A stretch of DNA of 64,000 nt from Polynucleobacter sp. MG-6-Vaara-E2 (lineage in GTDB: Bacteria > Pseudomonadota > Gammaproteobacteria > Burkholderiales > Burkholderiaceae): positions 1,054,001 to 1,118,000 of the forward strand of contig NZ_CP061303.1 in assembly GCF_018687695.1 (NCBI RefSeq), read 5' to 3'. Shown in pieces: positions 1 to 7,731 of the stretch (positions within the stretch are counted from its first letter, which is position 1; each line of letters starts with the position of its first letter). Position numbers and translations under genes: made by a program. The notes below the pieces were generated by a model. It saw nothing but the letters and a program-made list of their open reading frames with translations. It ran no database searches and was not told the DNA's origin.

Positions 1-2339
1 CGGAACTGACGAATCATTTGACGTCTCAATACATGGAAGATTTGTGATGCGGTTGTTGGCTGAATCACTTGCATATTGGTATCAGCACACAATTGCATGA
101 AGCGCTCAAGACGCGCTGATGAATGCTCAGGGCCTTGACCTTCATAACCGTGTGGCAACATCATGACCAAGCCATTGGCACGACCCCACTTTACTTCGCC
201 AGAGGCGATGAACTGATCGATCACTACTTGAGCGCCGTTAGCAAAGTCGCCAAACTGAGCTTCCCAGATGGTCAGCGTATTTGGTTCTGCAGCAGCGTAG
301 CCGTATTCGAAACCAAGCACAGCTTCTTCAGAGAGAATCGAGTCAATGACAACAAATGGAGCCTGATCTTTAGTGACGTTCTGAAGTGCGATGTAAGTAC
401 CGGTATCCCATTTCTCACGATTTTGCTCATGCAATACCGCATGACGGTGAGTAAAAGTACCGCGACCGCTATCCTCTCCAGACAAGCGTACTGGATAGCC
501 ACTTGCCACCAGAGATGCGAAAGCCATATGCTCACCCATACCCCAGTCGATATTCACCTCACCACGACCCATCGCAGCACGATCGTTATAGACCTTTGCA
601 ACCAATGGATGAGCTTTGAAGTTCTCCGGAATCGTCGAAATCTTTTCAGCCAAACGCTTCCACTCCGTTAATGGAATGGCAGTATCCGCTTCATCAGTCC
701 ATTTCTTATTCAAGAAAGGTGACCAATCTACCGCGAACTTCCCTTTGAAGTTACTGAGAACTGGGTCAGAAGTCTGCTTACCTTCGTCCATTGCGGCGCG
801 GTACTCTTTGACCATTAGGTCGCCAGTACCAGCAGGCAATGCTCCTTGGGTTTCGAGCTTATCCGCGTAAAGCTTACGTGTGCCAGGATGCGCAGCAATA
901 ATTTTGTACATCAATGGCTGCGTCATGGCAGGCGTATCTTGTTCGTTATGACCAAGCTTACGGAAGCAGATGATGTCAATCGCTACATCCTTGTGGAACT
1001 TCATGCGGAATTCAAGCGCTAATTTCGTTGCAAGAACTACCGCCTCAGGATCATCGCCATTCACGTGCAATACTGGTGCATCAACAATCTTCATGATGTC
1101 GGTACAGTAGAGACTAGAACGCAAATCGCGTGGGTCAGATGTGGTGAAACCAATTTGGTTATTAATCACAATGTGAACCGTACCGCCAGTGGAATATCCA
1201 CGCACTTCAGACATCGCTAACGTTTCCTGCATCACGCCCTGACCTGCAATCGCAGCATCACCGTGTACCAAGACTGGCATGACTTGTTCACCCAACATAT
1301 CACCCCGACGCTCCATGCGGGCACGGGCGGAACCTTCAACTACTGGGTTCACGATTTCTAAGTGAGATGGATTAAATGCAAGGGATAGGTGAACCGGACC
1401 ACCAGGTGTAGAAATATCACTTGAGAAACCTTGATGGTATTTCACGTCACCCGCAGGTAATGTCTCAGGACCTTTGTGCTCAAACTCAGCAAACAAGTCT
1501 TGTGGCATTTTGCCCAAAGTATTTACTAAAACGTTAAGACGGCCACGGTGGGCCATACCAATCACAATCTCTTGAATGCCCTTGTTGCCGGCATCACGAA
1601 TCAACTCGTCCATACAGGCGATGAAGCTTTCGCCACCTTCAAGCGAGAAGCGCTTTTGACCAACATATTTAGCTTGGAGGTAACGCTCAAGACCCTCAGC
1701 TGCGGTCAAGCGATCTAGAATTTGGCGCTTTTCTTCCACATTAAATTGTGGAGTTGAGCGAATCGACTCTAACTTTTCTTGCCACCACTTCTTAATCTTT
1801 TGATCGGCAATAAACATGAACTCGACACCAATCGTGCCGCAGTAGGTTTCACGTAATGCCTGCAGCAAATCGCGCAGAGTCATTTCGTTTTTGCCGAAGA
1901 AAGTATTACTGGTGTTAAAGACGATATCCATATCGCCATCGGTAAAGCCATAGAAGGCAGGATCAAGCTCAGGAATATCCTGGCGTTCCGTGCGCTTTAA
2001 TGGGTCTAGGTTAGCCCAGCGATTACCGACGTTGCGATACGCCGCAATTAATTGCTGAACTGCAACACGTTTACGTCCCATTTCTGAGTCAGCCGAATCA
2101 GAAATGGTTCTGATGGGACCTTGCTTAGCGCGCTCAGCAAAAGACGCAACAATCGGTCCGTGCGCAACGTCAGTTCGTGATGAACCATCGACTGCAGGGA
2201 CTTGTTTCACGTTATCAAAATAATCTCGCCAATGATCAGCTACGGAAGCTGGATCGTGCAAGTAAGATTCGTAGAGTTCCTCTACGTAAGGGGCGTTACC
2301 GCCGAAGAGATAGGAGTTATCTCTTTGATCCTGCATCAT
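1..2339 (-). CDS. sucA: 2-oxoglutarate dehydrogenase E1 component (partial)
   Basis: Thiamine-diphosphate-dependent E1 subunit of the 2-oxoglutarate dehydrogenase complex of the TCA cycle, which decarboxylates 2-oxoglutarate and passes succinyl to the E2 lipoyl domain. The reading frame is open from the ATG at 2339 to the left edge (about 779 codons; the family is about 930-960 residues, so the C-terminus is missing). The N-terminus reads MMQDQRDNSYLFGGNAPYVE, typical of SucA, and the last visible part contains LERFMQLCAD and FHVLRRQM, typical of the E1 C-terminal domain. A good ribosome site (AGGTGAG) lies 5-6 bases before the first ATG; a second ATG follows directly. sucB and lpdA would be expected beyond the left edge. 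Confidence 0.95.
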   Translation of the reverse strand, partial: MMQDQRDNSYLFGGNAPYVEELYESYLHDPASVADHWRDYFDNVKQVPAVDGSSRTDVAHGPIVASFAERAKQGPIRTISDSADSEMGRKRVAVQQLIAAYRNVGNRWANLDPLKRTERQDIPELDPAFYGFTDGDMDIVFNTSNTFFGKNEMTLRDLLQALRETYCGTIGVEFMFIADQKIKKWWQEKLESIRSTPQFNVEEKRQILDRLTAAEGLERYLQAKYVGQKRFSLEGGESFIACMDELIRDAGNKGIQEIVIGMAHRGRLNVLVNTLGKMPQDLFAEFEHKGPETLPAGDVKYHQGFSSDISTPGGPVHLSLAFNPSHLEIVNPVVEGSARARMERRGDMLGEQVMPVLVHGDAAIAGQGVMQETLAMSEVRGYSTGGTVHIVINNQIGFTTSDPRDLRSSLYCTDIMKIVDAPVLHVNGDDPEAVVLATKLALEFRMKFHKDVAIDIICFRKLGHNEQDTPAMTQPLMYKIIAAHPGTRKLYADKLETQGALPAGTGDLMVKEYRAAMDEGKQTSDPVLSNFKGKFAVDWSPFLNKKWTDEADTAIPLTEWKRLAEKISTIPENFKAHPLVAKVYNDRAAMGRGEVNIDWGMGEHMAFASLVASGYPVRLSGEDSGRGTFTHRHAVLHEQNREKWDTGTYIALQNVTKDQAPFVVIDSILSEEAVLGFEYGYAAAEPNTLTIWEAQFGDFANGAQVVIDQFIASGEVKWGRANGLVMMLPHGYEGQGPEHSSARLERFMQLCADTNMQVIQPTTASQIFHVLRRQMIRQF

Positions 2340-2340
2340 G

Positions 2341-2622
2341 ATGCTCACCTTTCATCGGGTTTCCCGAATAAAAACTGTGGTTATAACCATCCGCTACACG
2401 GCTGTACCGCTTCACGAATTGCTCTGTGCAAATACTGGTACTACTGCAGTAATTTAACACGAGTGCCCATAGTCATATAAAGGGCTTTCCCTGATTTATC
2501 GGCTTTTGGGGGTATTTCCCTATCAATCCAAAATGAATAAGAACTTTCCTACTGAGCTTTCAATAAATACGGACAGATTCAAATCTATTTGATTTTTATT
2601 CTCTAAATCTTCAAGTGAATTA
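2341..2622. promoter_or_regulatory. sucA upstream region with three GGG-N3-5-CCC palindromes
   Basis: Divergent intergenic region between sucA (minus) and the HTH regulator gene (plus). It contains three similar inverted repeats: TCGGGTTTCCCGA at 2355-2367, AGGGCTTTCCCT at 2481-2492, and GGG-TATTT-CCC at 2510-2520. The outer two are about 30 bp apart, close to three helical turns. The first lies just before the sucA ribosome site and could also form a small hairpin in the sucA mRNA. The resemblance suggests operator sites for one regulator of sucA; no regulator is identified from the sequence. No gene was seen here. Confidence 0.4.
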
Positions 2623-2640
2623 ATGAAATTAAAGGGAAAT

Positions 2641-3339
2641 ATGAAAGCGATTACGCCAGAAATGGAATATTTAAGCACCAGACAAAGCGCCAAGGTCTTG
2701 CAGGTGTCATTGGGGACGGTTCAAAAAATGGTCGAATTGGGTGAATTAATCGCCTGGAAAACCCGTGGCGGTCACCGTCGCATATTGGCTAGCTCTCTTG
2801 AGCAGCAACTGCAACGGAGAAAGCGAGCCATGCGCCAGAAAACTACCCAAAACTGCGTTGCGATGGGGATATTCAGAAGAACTGAAAACAGCGAAGAATT
2901 GCTGCAATCAATTGCCGATTGGCAACTTAAGGTAGAGATGGAGGTAGCCGTTGACAGCCTCGAGGGATTGATGAAAGCAGTTTCAATTGCTCCTGACCTG
3001 ATCTTTTTAGACGCGTTAATCCCACCAGTAGAGCAAGTTCATTTGATCCATTATTTGAGTAAAAACAAGGACACACAGCGGATTCCTATACTAGTAGATG
3101 AAGGTTTCATTAAGCTTCATCCCGGGGTTGTAGCCCTAGCTGATGAAAACAATGGCAATAGACCTCAGCTAACAGAGAGCATTAAGGAAGAGCTTGAAAA
3201 TGGCTTAATTGACCTTAATCCACTCATCATTGGCTACCCAGCAACGAATCCAGAACATGATTCAACACTGACACAAATAAGTCGCCATGAACTACTTGAA
3301 CCCCTTTTTATAGAAGCACTATCTCGCAAGTGTGCCTAG
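2641..3339 (+). CDS. Excisionase-type HTH protein with degenerate receiver-like domain
   Basis: Predicted DNA-binding protein. Residues about 8-60 form an excisionase/MerR-like winged HTH (EYLSTRQSAKVLQVSLGTVQ, then WKTRGGHRRI). Residues about 75-160 resemble a response-regulator receiver fold, with a hydrophobic strand ending DLIFLDALIPP, where the D of FLDA sits at the usual phospho-acceptor position; the acidic pair and the conserved Lys are not obvious. The C-terminal 70 residues are not recognised. An ATG at 2623 also opens the frame, but an AAAGGG site lies just before the ATG at 2641, so the shorter start is preferred. No kinase is adjacent. The function is unknown; a transcription regulator is the best guess. 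Confidence 0.65.
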   Translation: MKAITPEMEYLSTRQSAKVLQVSLGTVQKMVELGELIAWKTRGGHRRILASSLEQQLQRRKRAMRQKTTQNCVAMGIFRRTENSEELLQSIADWQLKVEMEVAVDSLEGLMKAVSIAPDLIFLDALIPPVEQVHLIHYLSKNKDTQRIPILVDEGFIKLHPGVVALADENNGNRPQLTESIKEELENGLIDLNPLIIGYPATNPEHDSTLTQISRHELLEPLFIEALSRKCA

Positions 3340-3364
3340 GTAGCCAATACCTCATTGCAATAAA

Positions 3365-3386
3365 AAAGGCCGCTGTTGCGGCCTTT
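3365..3386. terminator. Bidirectional terminator between regulator gene and hns
   Basis: Perfect 9-bp stem AAAGGCCGC / GCGGCCTTT with a TGTT loop, flanked by A-rich sequence on the left and T/A on the right, placed between convergent genes. It can serve both strands. Confidence 0.85.
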
Positions 3387-3410
3387 AATAAATCTAATTA
3401 AATCAAACAC

Positions 3411-3695
3411 TTAGATCAAGAAGTTACTACGGTCTCTACCCTCAATCCACTTAGGGGCTTTACCACGGCCAGTCCAAGTCTCTCCTGTAGATGGGTTACG
3501 GTATTTAGGGGCAACCTTGCCACCTGCGCTCTTACCGCCTGCTTTACGGCTAAATAAGTCTGAAGCAGTCAAGTTGTACTGCTCAATAATCAGCTTTGCT
3601 TTTGCAATGCCATCCGCTTTTTCGCGGGCGATTGCCTCTTTAATCTGTTTATCTAATTGCTCACGTTGAGCTAAAAGCTCTTTATAAAAAGACAT
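3411..3695 (-). CDS. H-NS family nucleoid-associated protein
   Basis: Small (94 aa) DNA-binding protein that binds AT-rich DNA and silences genes. The N-terminal half (residues about 3-45) is a charged helix expected to dimerise. The C-terminal half has a basic linker and the diagnostic H-NS DNA-binding core TGETWTGRGKAPKWI (about residues 70-85). The length fits the short betaproteobacterial H-NS type. The gene is monocistronic, closed by a strong hairpin downstream, and preceded by about 200 bp of very AT-rich DNA that may allow autoregulation. Confidence 0.92.
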   Translation of the reverse strand: MSFYKELLAQREQLDKQIKEAIAREKADGIAKAKLIIEQYNLTASDLFSRKAGGKSAGGKVAPKYRNPSTGETWTGRGKAPKWIEGRDRSNFLI

Positions 3696-3906
3696 CTATT
3701 GGTTTCTCCGAATAATAGGTTATCTGAAATATCTAATGAATAATGTATTTCATGAATCTATTATATAGGGATATTAATAACTAAACCAATATTACTGAAT
3801 TAGAAATTAAGTCCTTATTAATCAAAGGTTTATTGTATTAATAATAACTAAATATAAATAATCATTATAAATAACATTATTAATTAATGCGATTTTATTG
3901 AGCTTT
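3696..3906. promoter_or_regulatory. AT-rich intergenic region upstream of the H-NS gene
   Basis: About 210 bases of conspicuously AT-rich DNA, with runs such as TTATTAATTAATG and repeated AATAATAA-like stretches, lying upstream of the H-NS gene and downstream of the thioesterase gene on the same strand. No gene was seen. It probably carries the H-NS gene promoter, and its composition suits H-NS binding; that is inference. Confidence 0.35.
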
Positions 3907-4326
3907 TTACTTTCTCAACATAAAGGTGCCACTCGCTTTAGCAGTTATCTCACCGGCCTCATTCAGGGCTACGGCCTCACAATAATTAATCGATTTACCT
4001 GCCTTAAGTAATGTACCCTCAACCACTATTTTTCCTAAGCTAGGACGCAGGAAGCTTGTTGTCATATCGATCGTAATGGCACCCAGCTGATGATTTGAGG
4101 CTGTACGAGCTGCCGCACCCATCGCAAAATCCAGCAGAGTCATGATGAGACCCCCTTGGGCTACATGAAAGCTATTCGTATGCTCTGGCTTCACGGTATA
4201 ACTGATTCGAACCTTACCGTTCTCTGCAGATTCGGGCACGACACCCAGGTGATCCAAAAACGGAATATCCAAACCAAAGTACATGGTGCGATTGTGGCCT
4301 AGATTATTTGGCTCGTTTGTATTCAT
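3907..4326 (-). CDS. PaaI-like hotdog-fold thioesterase
   Basis: Predicted acyl-CoA thioesterase of the PaaI/4HBT hotdog superfamily, 139 aa, cytoplasmic. The signature HVAQGGLIMTLLDFAMGAAA (about residues 55-74) corresponds to the H-G-G...D active-site segment of this family, and ITIDMTTSFLRP is the following strand typical of PaaI enzymes. It starts 16 bases after the leuA stop and is co-directional, so it may be transcribed with leuA. The substrate cannot be told from the sequence. Confidence 0.85.
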   Translation of the reverse strand: MNTNEPNNLGHNRTMYFGLDIPFLDHLGVVPESAENGKVRISYTVKPEHTNSFHVAQGGLIMTLLDFAMGAAARTASNHQLGAITIDMTTSFLRPSLGKIVVEGTLLKAGKSINYCEAVALNEAGEITAKASGTFMLRK

Positions 4327-4342
4327 GCTGACTTTCGATGAT

Positions 4343-5893
4343 TTAAGGGGTCATCTGAGCATTGAGCTTTGCCTGACTTGGATCATGCAATTTATTCAAT
4401 GCAGACAAATACGCTTTTGCAGAGGCGGCAATGATGTCAGGGTCAGTTCCAACACCATTCACAATGCGCCCACCTTTAGATAAGCGCACTGTCACTTCAC
4501 CCTGAGATTGAGTCCCAGAGGTAATGGCATTGACTGAGTAAAGCAATTGTTCCGCGCCGCTCTTAGCGATTTCTTCGATGGCATTTAGGCTAGCATCAAC
4601 CGGACCATTTCCCTCTGCCTCAGAACTCACTTCTTTATCGCCCATGCGAAATGTCACACGAGATTTAGGACGCTCACCAGTTTCTGAGTGCTGGCTTAAG
4701 GAGATGAAATGGTAATGTTCACCCTCCTCCGCAGCCGCTGAGTCAGACATGATGGCAATAATGTCCTCATCAAAGATTTCCGCTTTTTGATCGGCCAAAG
4801 CCTTAAAGCGAGTAAATGCATCATTCAAATCCGCTTCTGCCTCGACAGTGATTCCCAGCTCTTGCAAGCGCTGCTTAAATGCATTGCGACCAGATAATTT
4901 ACCCAACACAATTTTATTGGTTGACCAACCCACATCTTCCGCGCGCATGATCTCATAGGTTTCACGGTTTTTCAAAATACCGTCCTGATGAATACCGGAG
5001 GCATGGGCAAATGCATTAGCACCAACCACTGCTTTATTTGGCTGTACAACAAAGCCCGTAATCTGAGAAACCAATTTAGATGCAGGAACAATTTGACTGG
5101 CATCGATCCCACAAACCATATCAAAGTAATCCTTGCGGGTACGCAAAGACATGACGATTTCTTCTAATGCAGTATTACCCGCCCGCTCACCTAAACCATT
5201 GATGGTGCATTCAATCTGACGAGCACCGCCTATCTTCACACCAGCCAAGGAATTAGCTACCGCCATACCTAAGTCATTGTGACAATGCACAGACCAAATA
5301 GCTTTATCTGAGTTAGGTACACGGGTACGTAATGTTTTAATAAATTCGCCATAAAGCTCTGGCGTGGCATAACCCACTGTATCGGGAATGTTGATGGTGG
5401 ATGCGCCTTCATTGATCACGGCCTCTACCACTCTGCACAAGAAATCCATCTCTGAGCGATAGCCGTCCTCTGCAGAAAACTCGATATCCGCAGCCAAATT
5501 TCTAGCAAAACGAATAGAGCGCTTTGCCTGCTCCAATACCTCTTCTGGAGACATGCGCAACTTCACAGCCATATGCAATGGACTCGTTGCCAAGAAAGCA
5601 TGAATGCGCTTTGCATTTGCAGCCTGCAATGCATCCGCTGCACGTGTGATGTCTTTATCATTAGCGCGCGCCAATGAACAGACTATTGAATCCTTTACTG
5701 CAGCAGCCACGGCTGATATAGCCTGGAAATCACCTTCAGAGCTCGCTGCAAAGCCGGCTTCAATCACGTCAACCTTGAGACGCTCAAGCTGACGAGCAAT
5801 GCGCACCTTCTCATCCTTGGTCATGGATGCCCCAGGGGATTGTTCGCCATCACGCAAGGTCGTGTCAAAAATGATTACTTTGTCGCTCATCAC
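4343..5893 (-). CDS. leuA: 2-isopropylmalate synthase
   Basis: First committed enzyme of leucine synthesis: condenses acetyl-CoA with 2-oxoisovalerate. It has 516 aa, the usual length. The N-terminal TIM barrel begins with FDTTLRDGEQSPGASM (metal and substrate loop), the metal-binding HCHNDLGMAVANS follows in mid-protein, and the C-terminal LeuA regulatory domain (from about residue 390) should bind leucine for feedback inhibition. The ribosome site TGGAGAG lies a few bases before the ATG. It is preceded by a leucine leader peptide and terminator (5967-6114), which indicates attenuation control. Confidence 0.97.
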   Translation of the reverse strand: MMSDKVIIFDTTLRDGEQSPGASMTKDEKVRIARQLERLKVDVIEAGFAASSEGDFQAISAVAAAVKDSIVCSLARANDKDITRAADALQAANAKRIHAFLATSPLHMAVKLRMSPEEVLEQAKRSIRFARNLAADIEFSAEDGYRSEMDFLCRVVEAVINEGASTINIPDTVGYATPELYGEFIKTLRTRVPNSDKAIWSVHCHNDLGMAVANSLAGVKIGGARQIECTINGLGERAGNTALEEIVMSLRTRKDYFDMVCGIDASQIVPASKLVSQITGFVVQPNKAVVGANAFAHASGIHQDGILKNRETYEIMRAEDVGWSTNKIVLGKLSGRNAFKQRLQELGITVEAEADLNDAFTRFKALADQKAEIFDEDIIAIMSDSAAAEEGEHYHFISLSQHSETGERPKSRVTFRMGDKEVSSEAEGNGPVDASLNAIEEIAKSGAEQLLYSVNAITSGTQSQGEVTVRLSKGGRIVNGVGTDPDIIAASAKAYLSALNKLHDPSQAKLNAQMTP

Positions 5894-5966
5894 TACTCTC
5901 CAGTTTGGATTACTGATTTAACCAGTTACTTCAATTAGATTTGTTACAAATTCTGTGCAGCATCTT

Positions 5967-5996
5967 AAAAACAAAAACCCCAGCAAAATGCTGGGG
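5967..5996 (-). terminator. Candidate leuA attenuator terminator
   Basis: On the minus strand, an 8-bp perfect stem CCCCAGCA / TGCTGGGG with a 3-base loop (5978-5996) is followed by TTTTTGTTTTT (5967-5977), a textbook intrinsic terminator. It sits between the leader peptide stop (6037) and the leuA start. Its 5' arm can alternatively pair with GGGGCGGG inside the end of the leader ORF (6047-6054) through the sequence CCAGCCCC, giving a plausible antiterminator. It could also simply end transcripts coming from pssA. Confidence 0.8.
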
Positions 5997-6036
5997 CTGG
6001 TATTGGTGGTTAATGAATATTCTTTATCTCATCAAC

Positions 6037-6114
6037 TCAGGCCTTACCCGCCCCAAGCGTAATGCTTAGTGCCAGTAGAAGAAGGCCGGTTAAAGGTGAA
6101 AAATTCATCAACAT
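6037..6114 (-). CDS. leuL: leuA leader peptide (attenuation)
   Basis: A 25-codon reading frame, MLMNFSPLTGLLLLALSITL plus GAGKA, with a run of four leucine codons (CTT CTT CTA CTG) and further CTA, CTT, TTA and TTG codons. It ends 40 bases before a strong terminator and 143 bases before leuA. There is no clear ribosome site. Instead, TATATT at 6121-6126 lies 6 bases before the ATG, so if this is the -10 box the transcript would begin at the ATG (leaderless). Ribosome stalling at the leucine run would free GGGGCGGG (6047-6054) to pair with the terminator's 5' arm. It is interpreted as an attenuator peptide, not a functional protein. Confidence 0.7.
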   Translation of the reverse strand: MLMNFSPLTGLLLLALSITLGAGKA

Positions 6115-6142
6115 GGAATTAATATACCCCAAAAATGCGGAT

Positions 6143-7006
6143 TTAGCTAAAACGCTTACCGCTGAGACGCTCCCATGCCCAAATGACATAGCCTGAGATC
6201 GAATACACAACAAATAAGCCAAATAGCGTCAATGGTGGATTTGATGAGATCAGTACAAAGGTCAAAATCAAGAGGACCATGACACCAAAAGGCACGCGGT
6301 AGCGAACATCCAAGGCTTTTCCACTATAAAAGCGCGCATTAGAGACCATCGTCAAGCCAGCATAAACAGCAATTAGAAATGTAATCCAGGGTATTGCGGT
6401 ATCACGCACTGGCAACTTGTTGTCATCGGCTAGCCAGATAAACCCAGCAATCAAAGAGCCTGCTGCTGGACTAGGTAGGCCTTGGAAAAACTTTTTATCT
6501 ACGACGCCAGTGTTCACATTAAAGCGAGCCAATCGCAAGGCAGCGCCAGCGCAATACGTAAAAGCTGCAAGCCAGCCCCACTTGCCCAAATCTTTGAGTG
6601 CCCATTCATAAGCAACCAAAGCCGGTGCAACGCCAAAGGAAACCATATCAGCTAGAGAATCGTATTGCTCGCCAAACGCACTTTGCGTATTGGTCATGCG
6701 CGCTACGCGACCATCCATACCATCTAACACTAGCGAAGCAAAAATAGCGATGGCTGCAATCTGAAACTGATCGTTCATCGCATTAACGATGGCGAAGAAA
6801 CCGCTAAACAAGGCTGCGGTAGTAAATGCGTTTGGTAATAGGTAAATGCCTTTACTACGATGGCGAGGCTTAGGAGGATGCAACTCCTCTACTTCGTAAT
6901 CTACTCCATCCCCCAAAGCATCAACCCACTCGGCTTGAGTAGACTCTATTCGTTTATGAGCAAGGCGACTGCGCTCAATACGACCACGACGGCGAAATGT
7001 AGTCAA
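6143..7006 (-). CDS. pssA: CDP-diacylglycerol-serine O-phosphatidyltransferase
   Basis: Makes phosphatidylserine from CDP-diacylglycerol and serine at the inner membrane, the step before Psd. It has 287 aa with a basic N-terminal tail (RRRGRIERSRLAHKR), then a multi-span membrane domain. The CDP-alcohol phosphotransferase signature is present: DGMDGRVAR, then GEQYDSLAD at the expected spacing (about residues 94-122). It is 24 bases downstream of psd and co-directional, which matches the pathway. Its end lies 28 bases before the leuA leader ORF. Confidence 0.95.
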   Translation of the reverse strand: MTTFRRRGRIERSRLAHKRIESTQAEWVDALGDGVDYEVEELHPPKPRHRSKGIYLLPNAFTTAALFSGFFAIVNAMNDQFQIAAIAIFASLVLDGMDGRVARMTNTQSAFGEQYDSLADMVSFGVAPALVAYEWALKDLGKWGWLAAFTYCAGAALRLARFNVNTGVVDKKFFQGLPSPAAGSLIAGFIWLADDNKLPVRDTAIPWITFLIAVYAGLTMVSNARFYSGKALDVRYRVPFGVMVLLILTFVLISSNPPLTLFGLFVVYSISGYVIWAWERLSGKRFS

Positions 7007-7030
7007 TGTATTTCCGTTAAAAGATTGAAA

Positions 7031-7678
7031 TCAATCTAAGCCTGGCACACGTGCCAAAGCGGTATTGGTTGCAAACACTTTATCACCCACAGAAACTAAA
7101 GGCTCTGCAGTTAAGGGCAAATAGACATCCACACGAGATCCAAAACGTATGAAGCCATAGCGCTCACCCGCTTTCAGGCGATCACCCACGTAGATATAGC
7201 AAAGAATACGACGTGCAATCAAACCAGCTACTTGTACCAAGGTCACGATTTGACCGTTAGCATCGATAACTACTGCGTTGCGCTCATTCTCAGTAGAGGC
7301 TTTATCTAGATCTGCATTAACAAACTTGCCAGGGAAATATTGAATCGCCTTAACCAATCCATTTACAGCACTGCGGTTAGAGTGCACATTAAAGACATTC
7401 ATGAAGACGCTAATTTTGAGCGCTTCTCGTCCAGCATACGGATCATTAGCAGTCTCAACAACCACAATACGTCCATCAGCAGGAGATAAAACAAGATCGC
7501 GACCTAAGGCAGGAATGCGCTGGGGATCACGAAAGAACTGCAGAACAAAGACAAAAATTATCCAGAGTGGCCAGGACCATGCGATACCACCAAATTGGTG
7601 AACTAACAAAGTCACTACCCCCACTAGCGCCAAATAGGGCCAACCTTCTTTCGCAATAATGGGGTGCGGATACATCAT
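7031..7678 (-). CDS. psd: Phosphatidylserine decarboxylase proenzyme
   Basis: Pyruvoyl-dependent enzyme that converts phosphatidylserine to phosphatidylethanolamine. This is the short archaeal/PSD-A type (215 aa): an N-terminal hydrophobic hairpin (about residues 15-50), LSPADGRIVVVE, SVFMNVFNVHSNR, and near the C-terminus RFGSRVDVYLP, where self-cleavage between Gly and Ser creates the pyruvoyl group. It lies between ilvC (53-base gap) and pssA (24-base gap), an arrangement that joins phospholipid and branched-chain amino acid genes in one strand block. Confidence 0.95.
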   Translation of the reverse strand: MMYPHPIIAKEGWPYLALVGVVTLLVHQFGGIAWSWPLWIIFVFVLQFFRDPQRIPALGRDLVLSPADGRIVVVETANDPYAGREALKISVFMNVFNVHSNRSAVNGLVKAIQYFPGKFVNADLDKASTENERNAVVIDANGQIVTLVQVAGLIARRILCYIYVGDRLKAGERYGFIRFGSRVDVYLPLTAEPLVSVGDKVFATNTALARVPGLD

Positions 7679-7731
7679 CTTTGTTCTGAGCCTTTTAAGT
7701 TACTTTAATTTAGGAATCCTGAGTTCTTCAC

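Noticed and set aside
123..671. 182-codon plus-strand frame
   Set aside because: Lies antisense inside sucA, whose minus frame is a clear full-family match; no ribosome site or protein-like features.
2202..2480. 92-codon plus-strand frame over the sucA start and promoter
   Set aside because: Overlaps the sucA N-terminus antisense and has no recognisable motif; an intergenic control region is more likely.
6037..6222. 61-codon minus frame treated as one protein
   Set aside because: Its first half overlaps the pssA C-terminus in another frame; only the last 25 codons (leucine leader) make sense.
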